The position numbers and the translations under genes are program-made. From contig CAMJZI010000009.1 of NCBI GenBank assembly GCA_946410185.1, positions 1 through 43,179 of the forward strand: a DNA stretch of 43,179 bases. The letters are read 5' to 3'. Source of the DNA: an uncultured Porphyromonadaceae bacterium (GTDB lineage: Bacteria; Bacteroidota; Bacteroidia; Bacteroidales; Muribaculaceae). The notes below the pieces were generated by a model that was not told the origin of the DNA, did not search any database, and saw nothing but the letters and a program-made list of their open reading frames with translations. Positions 1-7,812 of this stretch are shown piece after piece. Numbering within the stretch: position 1 is the stretch's first letter; the number at the start of each line of letters is the position of its first letter.

Positions 1-782
1 GCGACATGCTCAAGGAGCTGCGCGACGGCCACACCAACCTCATCGCCAGCCACGATGTCTCGCGATACTGGATATGGGAGCAGCACCCCGTCAACTACGA
101 CGAGCGCATCATCGACCAGCACTACCTCAACTTCGACTACAAGATGGCATCGGGCATCAAGTACCAGATCCTCACCGACAACATCGGCTACATGTACTAC
201 GGCTCCTTCTCGTCGGGCATCGGCGAGGGCAACCTCGACCTCATCCTCAGCTACCTCTCGACAGCCGACGCCCTCATCATCGACGTGCGCAACAACGGCG
301 GCGGCCTGCTCTCCAATGTCCAGACACTGGTCGAGCGCTTCATCCCCGGCAAGACCCTGGCTGGCTACATCTGCCACAAGAACGGGCTGGGCCACAACGA
401 CTTCAGCGACCCCTACCCCTACTACTTCGAGCCCGCCCGCAACCACATCCACTACCTCAAGCCCGTCGTCGTGCTGGCCAACCGCAGCTCCTTCAGCGCC
501 ACCAACAACTTCGTCTCCATCATGAAGGGGCTCGACCAGGTCACCATCGTGGGCGACACCACCGGCGGCGGCTGCGGACTGCCCTTCACCAGCGAGCTGC
601 CCAACGGCTGGCGCGTGCGCTTCTCGTCATGCCCCGTGATGGATGCCCAGGGACGGCTCACCGAGTTTGGCGTCGCCCCCGACGTGCGCATCGACATGGA
701 CGAGCAGGACCGCACCCGCGACGCCATCCTCGACACCGCCATCAGACTGCTCACCACCCCCGCGAAACAGCACCGGCCCTGA
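1..782 (+). CDS. S41-family (C-terminal-processing/tail-specific type) serine peptidase, 5' truncated
   Basis: The reading frame is open to the left edge, so the N-terminus lies outside the window. The first visible residues contain LRDGHTNL, which in S41 peptidases lies well inside the N-terminal helical region. The core motif DVRNNGGG follows, then NRSSFSATNNF, which supplies the likely nucleophilic Ser (codon 495-497). A further conserved segment, GDTTGGGCGLP, comes next. S41 enzymes cut proteins near their C-termini in the periplasm or at the cell surface. No PDZ domain is visible in this part. The gene ends about 300 bp before the promoter of the next gene and seems to be a separate unit. 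The family is clear; the substrate is unknown. Confidence 0.85.
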   Translation, partial: DMLKELRDGHTNLIASHDVSRYWIWEQHPVNYDERIIDQHYLNFDYKMASGIKYQILTDNIGYMYYGSFSSGIGEGNLDLILSYLSTADALIIDVRNNGGGLLSNVQTLVERFIPGKTLAGYICHKNGLGHNDFSDPYPYYFEPARNHIHYLKPVVVLANRSSFSATNNFVSIMKGLDQVTIVGDTTGGGCGLPFTSELPNGWRVRFSSCPVMDAQGRLTEFGVAPDVRIDMDEQDRTRDAILDTAIRLLTTPAKQHRP

Positions 783-1061
783 GCCAGCCGCGATTGCAAA
801 AATCCCCGATTTCAACGGACAAAATCGCCCATTCGCAGCCATCCCAGTCCACCCTCGGCAATGCGAAACAGCACCAAGAATCCGGCCACGCATACCTACC
901 GTAAACCATAGGCCCATCTGCCGCACATTTCCCCGCTCCGCATGCCACGGGAACGGCAAAACGCCATTTATTTTGCATAAATAATTTATACAAATCCCCA
1001 ATAAGCCCCTGACCCAAAACATTAATTAAGGTGCAAAATATCAAAAAAAATTGGCACAATA
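783..1061. other. Intergenic stretch with no gene seen
   Basis: About 280 bp separate the S41 peptidase stop from the next promoter. The first 180 bp are relatively GC-rich and the rest is AT-rich. I see no tRNA, no convincing hairpin followed by a T run, and no open frame with credible coding features. Short open frames on both strands here are extensions of shadow frames of the peptidase gene. Confidence 0.4.
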
Positions 1062-1093
1062 TTTGTTCATTGCAAAAATATGGTTTAACTTTG
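1062..1093 (+). promoter_or_regulatory. Bacteroidetes-type promoter for the large secreted protein gene
   Basis: TTTG at 1062-1065 is separated by 20 bp from TAACTTTG at 1086-1093. This is an exact match to the TTTG / TAnnTTTG pattern with normal spacing. The expected start is near 1100, which gives a leader of about 200 nt before the ATG at 1305. Confidence 0.8.
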
Positions 1094-1139
1094 TGCGCTA
1101 AATATATGTAGGAAAGATCATCATAACAGGAAAGAGGAT

Positions 1140-1256
1140 ATGCAAGATAACATGCTGGTAGAACGTAAACAACCATTACAAACATGCCAAAAACGACGAC
1201 ATGACGCGAGCCGGCAAACCTTAATGCACATCCTAACTGACCCAAATCAAAGGTAA
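1140..1256 (+). other. Possible 38-codon upstream ORF in the leader
   Basis: An ATG at 1140, preceded by GGAAAGAGG, opens a 38-codon frame ending in TAA at 1254-1256. It lies inside the predicted leader of the large secreted protein and stops 48 bp before that gene's ATG. The peptide is rich in Gln, Arg and His and resembles nothing I know. It may be chance. Confidence 0.15.
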
Positions 1257-1304
1257 CTGACGACTTTACGAACTTTTTTAACTATATAAAAATTTGTGAA
1301 TTTT

Positions 1305-4300
1305 ATGAAACGTAAATTAACAATCTTGATGTTCAGTCTGCTCTTAGCAGTAGGCTGGACTTGTACTGCTTCGGCTCAGTCGCCGACCAAGCAGGCAGCC
1401 GTGGGCGCCAAGGTCCATTCCTCGGTGTCAAAAACGGGAATCAAGGGTGCCAAGGTGCCCTACAAGAGCAAGGCTGTTATGGATCTATTGGTTCAGCCTG
1501 TCGTGAACAATACTCGCACAAGCGAGAATTGGCTGAGCGAGGATCCCGCTCCCGCCGAGGAGGCTCCCGGAGCAATGTTGAGGGCTCCGCGCAGGGCCGA
1601 TCACACTGCTAGCTTCACTGCTAATCGCGCATGGTATGAGGCCTTCGAGTATCAGTGGGAAGATGCTAACGGTGATACTCAGACGTCTAAGCTTACCGAC
1701 CCCGCGACCAATGGTCACCAGATGGCCGCACTGGTCAAGTATGTCTATCAGACTCCTGGGATTCCCGGTATCCTTTACTCTGACGCCAAGGGTGCCGATC
1801 ATGAGTATCCCAACATCGAGTTCGGATATGATATCGCACCGCGCGGCAACAGCACGTCCTATAATTATATCTATATCGACTTCCCCACTAGGTATGTCGT
1901 GTTTGACGATATCCAGATTTATGTCGGTAGCACTCGTGTGAGCCGTTGGTACATGTCTAGTTGGGGAACCAATATACCGTCAACTTGGACATTGTATAAT
2001 GGTTCCTTTGGCAGTTACGATGATGGATATTGCTTGTATCAGGATGACAACACAAGTGGCGGTTATTTCCGTATTAACCCGAGCGTCCTCTCCGGTTATA
2101 GCGGCGAGGTCAAGGTGTATGTTCACTGCAGAAAGACCAATGCCAATTATAAGAGGTATGTGCAAGTCAATCACCAGTATCAGGAAGTGCCTTCTGCCAC
2201 CGATCTTGAATGGTTGGATTGGACTATCCTCCCTAACAGTACGGGCAGCATCGAAAAGCCGACCTTGAACGGCTACACAGCCTTCATTGTAAAGGTGAAA
2301 GACCAGACGTACTGCAACGGCAATTACATGGACATGTATACCCACTCATGGTCTGACATCACCAACTACTTTGACAAATACATTGATGCCATCGAGCTGC
2401 TGACCGACGGCGTCCGCATTGGCGGCACAACCAGCAATGCCGGTACTGTGTTCTCTTACACCGGCTCGCTGAACCGCTTCTACTTCATCAGCAAGGGTAA
2501 GCAGGCTTATCTGTCCTCACTCGAAAGCAGTAGTTCGGCCGACCGTGCTCCGTTCTACAGCATGTATGAGGAGTATGCCCCCACCACACAAACTGACACT
2601 GCCGGTGTCAAAGACTTCTTTGAGCGCATGGACCAGGGTGAGGCCTATGACGTTGTTCATGACTGTCAGAGTGTGAATTACATGGAGCACTACTTCTCGA
2701 TGACGGGTAAGGGCGGCACGACCCACAACACCATGTCCAACCTGCTGTTCTACATCCCCGATGACCGCGGACAGCAAGCTTCTGGTTCCGCATGGCGTGA
2801 CTATGACCACAAGCCTCGTGTGGGTCTGTACACCGCCGAGATTGCGGCCACAGCCCGACCCAACAAGACCCAGGAGCACACCTATGATGTGTACATCAAC
2901 TGGTCGACTTCGCTCCAGACCATCCTGGGCTTTGACGAGCCCGAGACCCACGACCTGTGGGTAGTGGTGAAGGACGATAATGGCAACGTCGTGCTCGACT
3001 CGCTGTTGACGACCTCGCCGGACACCACCTACACCTATCAGGTGCCCCAGTATCCCGAGGGTTACACCATCGACTACATCATTCGTGCATGGCCCACCAC
3101 AGCACCTTTCCCTGTTGACCACGATGCCAACAGCACGGGTACCTTCTTTGCCGACAGTGACCCCGCACAAGTGCTCATCCCGGGTTACAATGACTTCGTA
3201 TCTCTGGTGCGTCGCCACTACGAGAGCGATTTCGACCTCAACACCGAGCATAACTTCTACCGCAACTTCATGTCGCTGAGCAACCAGAACGAGTCGGGCT
3301 TGACGGCCGCCGACCTTAGCGATGGCGACAAAACGCTGAAGCTGATGCGCTACGACTTAGCAGACCCCAGCGTTCAGACCGAGGCCGCCAATGTGAAGTT
3401 CTCCCTCGATGGTAATACCGTGAGCTGGTTAGTGAATTACTTGGATCAGCAGATCTACCACGGTCACACCCCGAGCAACAAGTACGAGGTGTTGACCCAG
3501 GGCGAAAATCCTGTTTTCCCCACCAGCGGCTCATTTACCGTGGGCAGCAGCGGCGGTGGCACCAATCCTGTTGGCGACATCACCATAGTGTTTGGTGGCA
3601 CATCCTCAAGTGGTGGTAATACTGGTGGCAATTTCTCCTTCTCGTCAATCCAAGTCAAGTCAGGCGGCTCTGTTATTCCGGGTTGCAGCTGGACCTATGC
3701 TACGCATGGAACGAGCGTTCCCACTGGTTGGAACTTTACTTCTAACGCATCAAACACCACCTTCAACAGAGATGGCAGTACCTCTAACTGCTATATTTCT
3801 AAGGGTGGTTCCCTTACCATTCCTTCGACGATGTTGAATGGCGCAACCAGTGTACAGGTTGTTGTGACTGGCTATTGCGATCCAGATTACACCTCTAATC
3901 CTCCGACAATCACCGTCAACGGTAGCGATGGCGGATATGGTTCAATAACATCCACCACCTCTCAGGACTACACCTGGGCTGTCAATGGCACCGGTGGCAG
4001 CTCTGTTGCCTATGACACAACCTATGTGCTGGTTGACAGTATCAACTTCGTGATTGATTGCACACAGACCGTTGGTAACTTTACCGTCAATCATGGTAAC
4101 TGGAGTTCGCCTTCCAACTCGATGTACATGACCAATGCAGGTGCGGCATACATCCGCTCTGCCGGCACTACTAGCAGCACAGCTTGGACGCTCTATCTGC
4201 AGTACAATGTTCCTTCGAGCCTGGCCAACGAAAAGTTGTTGTTTGACTTCGGTGTCATCGACAACAGCACCTATGGCAGTTATCTCGCCTGTGAGGTGAA

Positions 4301-6155
4301 TTCAAGTGACGCACTTGATGACCTGGTTCAGTGCTCCAGCACCTACAGATACTACACACTGGAGGCAGGAACGTTGGGCTCAGGTGGAAACGTTAAGTTC
4401 TATGGCGTTAGCCCCAGCACCACCACAAGTGGCAGTTGGAATAACGCCAATTCGCCCACAATCTACAATATTTATGTTTATAAAGAGGTGCTCACCGAGG
4501 TTTCGTCTCAGTCTGTTCTGCTCGACATGAGCGGCATCACGCTGGTTGACCAGTTCTCAGTCTCGACGGCCAACAATAAGCATCCTGAAAACTACGGCTA
4601 TCAGCTGAAGGCTGCTTGGGATGACCAGAAGACCAGTAACGTGATGGAAGTTCCCGTGGAGAAGACCAACTCTACACTGAACGGCTTCTATACCTTCGAC
4701 CAGATGATCCACGACAGCGTGCCCGAGAGTGAGTGGCTTCCCATCAACGTCAGGAACGGTGACTTGTCGGTTCCCTTGCGTGGCGACGCCGAGATTTTCT
4801 TCAACACCATTAGCCGCAAGGCAGATGATGACTGGACCCGCATGAGCTACATGCAGTTCGACAACAACCACACCTTCTATACCGAGGGTATCAACTATCT
4901 GCCGCAGTACTTCGGTCAGGTGGCTCATCCCGGCGATGTGATCGAGCGTCTGGACAACGCCACTGTAAACCAGGGCGGCTACAACACCTACGATAGCTAC
5001 GTTCCCGTGATTTGGACCTATGGTTACCGACCCGTCAACAAACGTTACTACTTCGATAGCGACTCTATCCACAACAGCTACGGCTCCCCCATCTGGAACA
5101 CCGGCGTGGGCAAAGTGCAGATCAACGCTCTTGAGGTACAGCGTCAGGTGTTGAACACCCAGACCAACGAGGATAACCCCTCGACCACCTGGACCGATGG
5201 CGACGGCGCCACCTGCAACGTCTTCTTTGTAGGTCTTGATGCCGATGGCATGCTGCCCACAACCAACATGAAGGGCGAGGACGGCTCGAACTACTACGAG
5301 CCTTACATGTTCCGCGTTTGGGCGAAGAGCAACAGCGGCGCGCTGCGCGGCTTCACGCCCGTCACGACCGAGTACGGTGACAGGGTGATCGATGATCCCA
5401 CGGCCGACCACAACCTTCAGGTCATCTATGAGGAGTACACCAACTCGAACAAGCTGAACAAGCCGATTCCCGCGCCCGAGGACTACACCAACGCCCGCAA
5501 CATCATCAAGTTCGGTGCATTGAAGAACCTCACCGCCAACGACATTGAGATCATCGTACGCTTCTACTATAAGGTGAAGCACCTCGATGCAGTGGATCAC
5601 ACGAAGGACAACGTGGTTGAACTTGACTTCGTCGACAATGCGTGGAACATTGAAACCGGCAACGCCAACAACTGGCAGACCGGCAACAAGCAGTACACCG
5701 CCGGCGATTACACCATTGGCCTAGCCAACAAGTATTACTATAATGATAACATCGGCTTCCTGATGCTGGGTGCCAACGGTACATTGACGCTGCCGAGCTT
5801 CAACCGCAAGGTTAAGCAGATCCAGGTAGTGGGCCGTCCCGGCGCATCCAACACGGTTAAGATGAACGTCTTTGTTGGCGGCACGGCTGTCAGCACCGAG
5901 GTTACCGGTTCGACGGGCACCAGCCTGTTCGACATCGACGAGAACTACCAGGAGATTGGTACCAACTACACCATCAAGGTGACCAACAACTACAATGCTC
6001 AGATCACTACAGTGATCGTCGTCTTTGAGGAAGAGGAGACCAACAACATTGCGGCCACCCAGCCCAAAGCTAACGATCGTAACCCCGTCGCAACCCGTCG
6101 CGACGGGAGTGATCTCTACAGCAAAGCTACTAATAACATCTCTAACAAAAGATAA
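1305..6155 (+). CDS. Very large secreted mosaic protein, paralogue of the 10406-13228 protein
   Basis: This is a 1616-residue exported protein of unknown function. I chose the ATG at 1305 over a GTG at 1296 because it begins a standard signal peptide (MKRKLT, a hydrophobic core, cleavage near TASAQ). Residues from about 109 on match the start of the protein at 10406-13228 (AWYEAFEYQWEDANG versus AYYDAITYEWTDANN). Similarity continues through DVVHDCQSV, HYFSM, NFYRNF, VDQFS and MFRVW. Two long stretches have no counterpart there: roughly residues 180-300 and 727-1068, the second rich in Gly, Ser and Thr. The last 170 residues form an extra beta-rich domain. The shared C-terminal tail of its neighbours is absent. 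The next gene starts 3 bp after the stop, so the two are co-transcribed. Likely a surface or extracellular protein; I do not recognise an enzyme. Confidence 0.85.
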   Translation: MKRKLTILMFSLLLAVGWTCTASAQSPTKQAAVGAKVHSSVSKTGIKGAKVPYKSKAVMDLLVQPVVNNTRTSENWLSEDPAPAEEAPGAMLRAPRRADHTASFTANRAWYEAFEYQWEDANGDTQTSKLTDPATNGHQMAALVKYVYQTPGIPGILYSDAKGADHEYPNIEFGYDIAPRGNSTSYNYIYIDFPTRYVVFDDIQIYVGSTRVSRWYMSSWGTNIPSTWTLYNGSFGSYDDGYCLYQDDNTSGGYFRINPSVLSGYSGEVKVYVHCRKTNANYKRYVQVNHQYQEVPSATDLEWLDWTILPNSTGSIEKPTLNGYTAFIVKVKDQTYCNGNYMDMYTHSWSDITNYFDKYIDAIELLTDGVRIGGTTSNAGTVFSYTGSLNRFYFISKGKQAYLSSLESSSSADRAPFYSMYEEYAPTTQTDTAGVKDFFERMDQGEAYDVVHDCQSVNYMEHYFSMTGKGGTTHNTMSNLLFYIPDDRGQQASGSAWRDYDHKPRVGLYTAEIAATARPNKTQEHTYDVYINWSTSLQTILGFDEPETHDLWVVVKDDNGNVVLDSLLTTSPDTTYTYQVPQYPEGYTIDYIIRAWPTTAPFPVDHDANSTGTFFADSDPAQVLIPGYNDFVSLVRRHYESDFDLNTEHNFYRNFMSLSNQNESGLTAADLSDGDKTLKLMRYDLADPSVQTEAANVKFSLDGNTVSWLVNYLDQQIYHGHTPSNKYEVLTQGENPVFPTSGSFTVGSSGGGTNPVGDITIVFGGTSSSGGNTGGNFSFSSIQVKSGGSVIPGCSWTYATHGTSVPTGWNFTSNASNTTFNRDGSTSNCYISKGGSLTIPSTMLNGATSVQVVVTGYCDPDYTSNPPTITVNGSDGGYGSITSTTSQDYTWAVNGTGGSSVAYDTTYVLVDSINFVIDCTQTVGNFTVNHGNWSSPSNSMYMTNAGAAYIRSAGTTSSTAWTLYLQYNVPSSLANEKLLFDFGVIDNSTYGSYLACEVNSSDALDDLVQCSSTYRYYTLEAGTLGSGGNVKFYGVSPSTTTSGSWNNANSPTIYNIYVYKEVLTEVSSQSVLLDMSGITLVDQFSVSTANNKHPENYGYQLKAAWDDQKTSNVMEVPVEKTNSTLNGFYTFDQMIHDSVPESEWLPINVRNGDLSVPLRGDAEIFFNTISRKADDDWTRMSYMQFDNNHTFYTEGINYLPQYFGQVAHPGDVIERLDNATVNQGGYNTYDSYVPVIWTYGYRPVNKRYYFDSDSIHNSYGSPIWNTGVGKVQINALEVQRQVLNTQTNEDNPSTTWTDGDGATCNVFFVGLDADGMLPTTNMKGEDGSNYYEPYMFRVWAKSNSGALRGFTPVTTEYGDRVIDDPTADHNLQVIYEEYTNSNKLNKPIPAPEDYTNARNIIKFGALKNLTANDIEIIVRFYYKVKHLDAVDHTKDNVVELDFVDNAWNIETGNANNWQTGNKQYTAGDYTIGLANKYYYNDNIGFLMLGANGTLTLPSFNRKVKQIQVVGRPGASNTVKMNVFVGGTAVSTEVTGSTGTSLFDIDENYQEIGTNYTIKVTNNYNAQITTVIVVFEEEETNNIAATQPKANDRNPVATRRDGSDLYSKATNNISNKR

Positions 6156-6158
6156 GCG

Positions 6159-7232
6159 ATGAAAAAGATATATATGATTCTGGCAGCCATCACGCTGCTC
6201 TCGATGTCGCTTAACGCGCAAACCACCTATGTGAAGGTGACCAGTGCTGACCAGCTTACCGACGGTGAATACCTCATCGTTTGCGAAAACCAGAATGTCA
6301 TCTTAAACGGCAGCTTGTCAGCCTTTAATGGAGCTAACTCTCTTGCTGCTCCCACAATCAACAATGGTGTGATTGAATACACTGCTGATCTTGACAATCA
6401 GGATTTCACCATTGATATGACCAAAGGTACGGTCAAGAGTGCAAGCGGCTATTATATTGGTTGCGAAAGTGGCAGTAACGCTATTACATTCAACCAGACT
6501 ACAGAGTACGAGAACACAATCTCTGTTTCAAATGGAGTAGCCAGCATTATCTATCGCTACAACAATGCGAACCGTCCTCTGAAGTGCAATACCACTAACA
6601 AGAATTTCCGTTACTACAAGTCAACTTCGGGTGACGTAGCCGACATTCAACTCTACAAGAAGGTGGAGAGCACGCCTCCCACTCCCACTCCCGAACTGAC
6701 TGCTCCCGAGAACGGTTCGACCGTTAATGTGGGCACCACCAGCGCTGAGTTGCCCAGCGTGAGCAAGGAGATTCCCATCAGCGGTAACTACCTGACCAAG
6801 GATCTGACGGCCACCATCACTGGCGAGGGCTTCTCGTTCCTGACCCGCGACATCACTGTTCCCTATGCCGACGTTAACGCAGCCACAGCAAGTGTGACGG
6901 TGGTTTACAACGGCACTGACGAGAACGCTACGGGTACGCTGACGCTGAGCAGCGATGAGGTGAGCGCAGTGGTTAACCTGACCGCAAGCTACCGCAAGCC
7001 CGCCGTCCTGACCACCGTTCCCGCTGGTTACGTTGTACAGGACAAGAAGACCCCGAACCAGATTGTGACGGCAGTCATCGAGACGACCGTTGACCTGTAC
7101 CACGGCGAGGTAGTTAGCGTCACCTACGTTAACTCGCTGGGTATGACGAGTGACAAGCCCTTCGAGGGTGTAAACATCGTGATTACCCGCTACAGCGACG
7201 GCACTACCAGCACCTCTAAGGTGATGCAGTAA
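6159..7232 (+). CDS. Secreted protein with shared N-terminal module, Ig-like domain and sorting-like C-terminal tail
   Basis: The 357-residue product starts with a signal peptide (MKKIYM, cleavage near SLNAQ). Residues 22-168 form a beta-rich module that recurs at the start of the 7813-9918 protein; both open with TYVKVTSADQL. A PTPTP linker leads to an Ig-like domain of about 100 residues with repeated Thr/Val strands. The last 40 residues, including SDKPFEGVNIVITRYSDGT, closely match the end of the 10406-13228 protein. Such tails resemble C-terminal sorting domains that Bacteroidetes secretion systems remove or use for anchoring. The gene begins 3 bp after the large secreted protein and ends at a strong terminator. 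The export call is firm; the function is unknown. Confidence 0.85.
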   Translation: MKKIYMILAAITLLSMSLNAQTTYVKVTSADQLTDGEYLIVCENQNVILNGSLSAFNGANSLAAPTINNGVIEYTADLDNQDFTIDMTKGTVKSASGYYIGCESGSNAITFNQTTEYENTISVSNGVASIIYRYNNANRPLKCNTTNKNFRYYKSTSGDVADIQLYKKVESTPPTPTPELTAPENGSTVNVGTTSAELPSVSKEIPISGNYLTKDLTATITGEGFSFLTRDITVPYADVNAATASVTVVYNGTDENATGTLTLSSDEVSAVVNLTASYRKPAVLTTVPAGYVVQDKKTPNQIVTAVIETTVDLYHGEVVSVTYVNSLGMTSDKPFEGVNIVITRYSDGTTSTSKVMQ

Positions 7233-7273
7233 TCAAGCCGCAATCCACACAGCATTTTAGATAAATGCGTCTG

Positions 7274-7319
7274 CCAGGGGGCCGCTGACATCAGCGAGCC
7301 CCCTGGTTTCTTTATGTTT
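7274..7319 (+). terminator. Intrinsic terminator after the 1305-7232 operon
   Basis: A GC-rich hairpin has arms CCAGGGGGCCGCTGA (from 7274) and TCAGCGAGCCCCCTGG (ending at 7306), with one small bulge and a very short loop. It is followed by TTTCTTTATGTTT. It closes the two-gene unit. Confidence 0.85.
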
Positions 7320-7353
7320 GGCCCATGCTGCCGCCCACAACTCCATTTGACAA

Positions 7354-7583
7354 TCTCAAACAACTGATTAATCTGATTTTTCTGATGGCATCCGCCACCC
7401 TGAACTCACACCGCTATCTCAAACAACTGATCTATCTGATTTTTCTGATGGCATCCGCCAACCTGACCTCACACCGCTATTTCAAACAACTGATTAATCT
7501 GATTTTTCTGATGGCATCCGCCAACCTGACCTCACACCGCTATCTCAAACAACTGATTAATCTGATTTTTCTGATGGCATCAG
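7354..7583. repeat. 63-bp tandem repeat, about 3.6 copies
   Basis: Copies begin at 7354, 7417, 7480 and 7543, exactly 63 bp apart, with only a few substitutions. Each contains CAAACAACTGAT, then ATCTGATTTTTCTGATGGCATC, then CTCACACCGCTAT. The last copy breaks off after GATGGCATC. The DNA that follows (ATCAGACTAATCAG, from about 7588) is an imperfect inverted copy of the CTGATTAATCTGAT part of the repeat, so the end can fold. Because 63 is a multiple of three, a 90-codon frame runs through the array (7325-7597) encoding a hydrophobic 21-residue repeat. I treat this as a by-product, not a gene. Confidence 0.9.
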
Positions 7584-7684
7584 ATATATCAGACTAATCA
7601 GGTGTTTCTCCAAGATTAGTAGCGTGAGATCTTTCCGCTGAATGGTTACAAAAACTCAGCGATTTAGTTAAAAAATCATCAACT

Positions 7685-7716
7685 GTTGCAAAATAATAAA
7701 AAAGTCACTACCTTTG
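7685..7716 (+). promoter_or_regulatory. Promoter for the dockerin-tailed secreted protein
   Basis: GTTG at 7685-7688 lies 20 bp before TACCTTTG at 7709-7716. The second box is a perfect TAnnTTTG. The start is expected near 7722, giving a leader of about 90 nt. The gap from 7233 to 7812 is otherwise filled by the terminator and the tandem repeat. Confidence 0.75.
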
Positions 7717-7812
7717 CGGCATGAAACGGACCCTGCTACTCCAAAGCACTCAAAATGAACATTTTTTGTTTATTAACATATTTCATTAACTTCTAAATTC
7801 ATTCAAGCTTTT

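Noticed and set aside
4557-5600. 347-codon minus-strand frame
   Set aside because: Antisense to the large secreted protein, whose sequence aligns with its paralogue across this region.
7325-7597. 90-codon frame over the tandem repeat
   Set aside because: A 63-bp period keeps any open frame open in each copy. There is no promoter, no start context and no known family.
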